The notes beneath the pieces are model-generated. The model had not been told where the DNA came from. It saw nothing but the letters and a program-made list of their open reading frames with translations, and did not search any database. A stretch of DNA of 5,721 nt from Ruminococcus sp. (GTDB lineage Bacteria; Bacillota; Clostridia; Oscillospirales; Acutalibacteraceae), in NCBI GenBank assembly GCA_022510985.1, contig JAFLSL010000082.1, positions 1 through 5,721 on the forward strand. The letters are read 5' to 3'. Positions 5,299 to 5,721 of this stretch are shown in pieces (positions within the stretch are counted from its first letter, which is position 1; every line of letters begins with the position of its first letter). A program made the position numbers and the translations under genes.

Positions 5299-5721
5299 AT
5301 GGAAAAAATGAAAGCCCGCGTTTTACACGCTGTAGGAGATTTAAGATACGAGGATTATCCGATACCTCAGTTAAAGCCTGACGAAGTTCTTTTAAAAGTT
5401 AAGGCTTGCGGTATCTGTGGTTCTGATATTCCGAGAATTTTTGTAAACGGAACCTATCATTTCCCGACAATCCCAGGTCACGAATTTGCGGGTCAGGTTG
5501 TTGCGGCAGCATCTAAAGAAAATGAACATCTTATCGGTACACGTGCGGCGGTATTTCCGCTGATTCCGTGCAGAGAGTGTAACAGCTGTAATAAAGGCAC
5601 TTTTGAGACCTGTAAGAGTTACGATTACTTAGGTTCGCGTTCCGACGGAGCGTTTGCAGAGTATGTGAGAGTTCCTGTTTGGAACCTTGTTCCAATTGCT
5701 GATAATGTTTCCTATGAAGAA
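5299..5721 (+). CDS. Zinc-dependent medium-chain dehydrogenase, GatD-like (polyol-phosphate dehydrogenase), 3' end outside window
   Basis: The first 141 codons of a medium-chain (MDR) alcohol dehydrogenase; the frame is open to the window's end and the family is about 340-350 residues long. Catalytic zinc ligands are visible in CGICGSD (C40) and PGHEF (H61, E62). The structural zinc cysteines are C91, C94, C97 and C105. GSRSDGAFAEYV (112-123) is the conserved stretch after the zinc lobe. The NAD(P)-binding Rossmann domain is beyond the window. Several stretches (SDIPRIFVNG, PLIPC, YDYLGSRSDG) closely resemble E. coli galactitol-1-phosphate 5-dehydrogenase, which interconverts a polyol phosphate and a ketose phosphate. 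Related sorbitol or threonine dehydrogenases are alternatives. An in-frame ATG three codons later (5308) is a possible start but is poorly spaced from GGAGG. Pairing with a cytidylyltransferase suggests a biosynthetic reductase making a polyol phosphate for CTP activation; this is inference. Confidence 0.88.
   Translation, partial: MEKMKARVLHAVGDLRYEDYPIPQLKPDEVLLKVKACGICGSDIPRIFVNGTYHFPTIPGHEFAGQVVAAASKENEHLIGTRAAVFPLIPCRECNSCNKGTFETCKSYDYLGSRSDGAFAEYVRVPVWNLVPIADNVSYEE

Overview
The window is AT-rich, densely packed bacterial chromosomal DNA using the standard code. Gene content, codon bias and strong AGGAGG-type ribosome binding sites suggest a low-GC Firmicute, probably an anaerobic gut or rumen Clostridia relative. 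This lineage call is inference from sequence style, not a database match. There are seven protein genes, two of them cut by the window edges. I see no tRNA, rRNA, CRISPR array or insertion sequence.

Layout. (1) Positions 1-1545, plus strand: the C-terminal part of a cation-transporting P-type ATPase (CtpE/Exp7/CaxP-like), followed by a small two-helix membrane protein of unknown function whose ribosome binding site overlaps the ATPase stop codon. (2) Positions 1554-2953, plus strand: a well-formed extended -10 promoter, then an HD-domain CCA-adding tRNA nucleotidyltransferase (cca). (3) Positions 2956-2988: a perfect 14-bp hairpin that appears to serve as a shared bidirectional terminator. 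One arm lies inside the last codons of the convergent gene. (4) Positions 2977-4362, minus strand: a two-gene operon, a CPBP-family intramembrane protease followed three bases later by tadA (tRNA A34 deaminase). (5) Positions 4363-4593: a divergent control region with two good tandem promoters reading right and a weaker candidate reading left. (6) Positions 4594-5721, plus strand: an IspD/TarI-family cytidylyltransferase and, 15 bases downstream, the first 141 codons of a zinc-dependent, GatD-like polyol-phosphate dehydrogenase that runs off the window.

How the genes fit together. Cca and TadA both act on tRNA and sit tail to tail, but in separate transcription units. The most interesting part is the right edge. 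A CTP transferase of the IspD/TarI family next to a polyol-phosphate dehydrogenase has the logic of a ketose-phosphate to polyol-phosphate to CDP-polyol pathway, as in TarJ/TarI. The dehydrogenase, however, looks like galactitol-1-phosphate dehydrogenase rather than TarJ, and the transferase departs from IspD at sites near the substrate pocket. This may be the start of a cell-surface polyol-phosphate polymer locus. The genes that would confirm it lie beyond the window.
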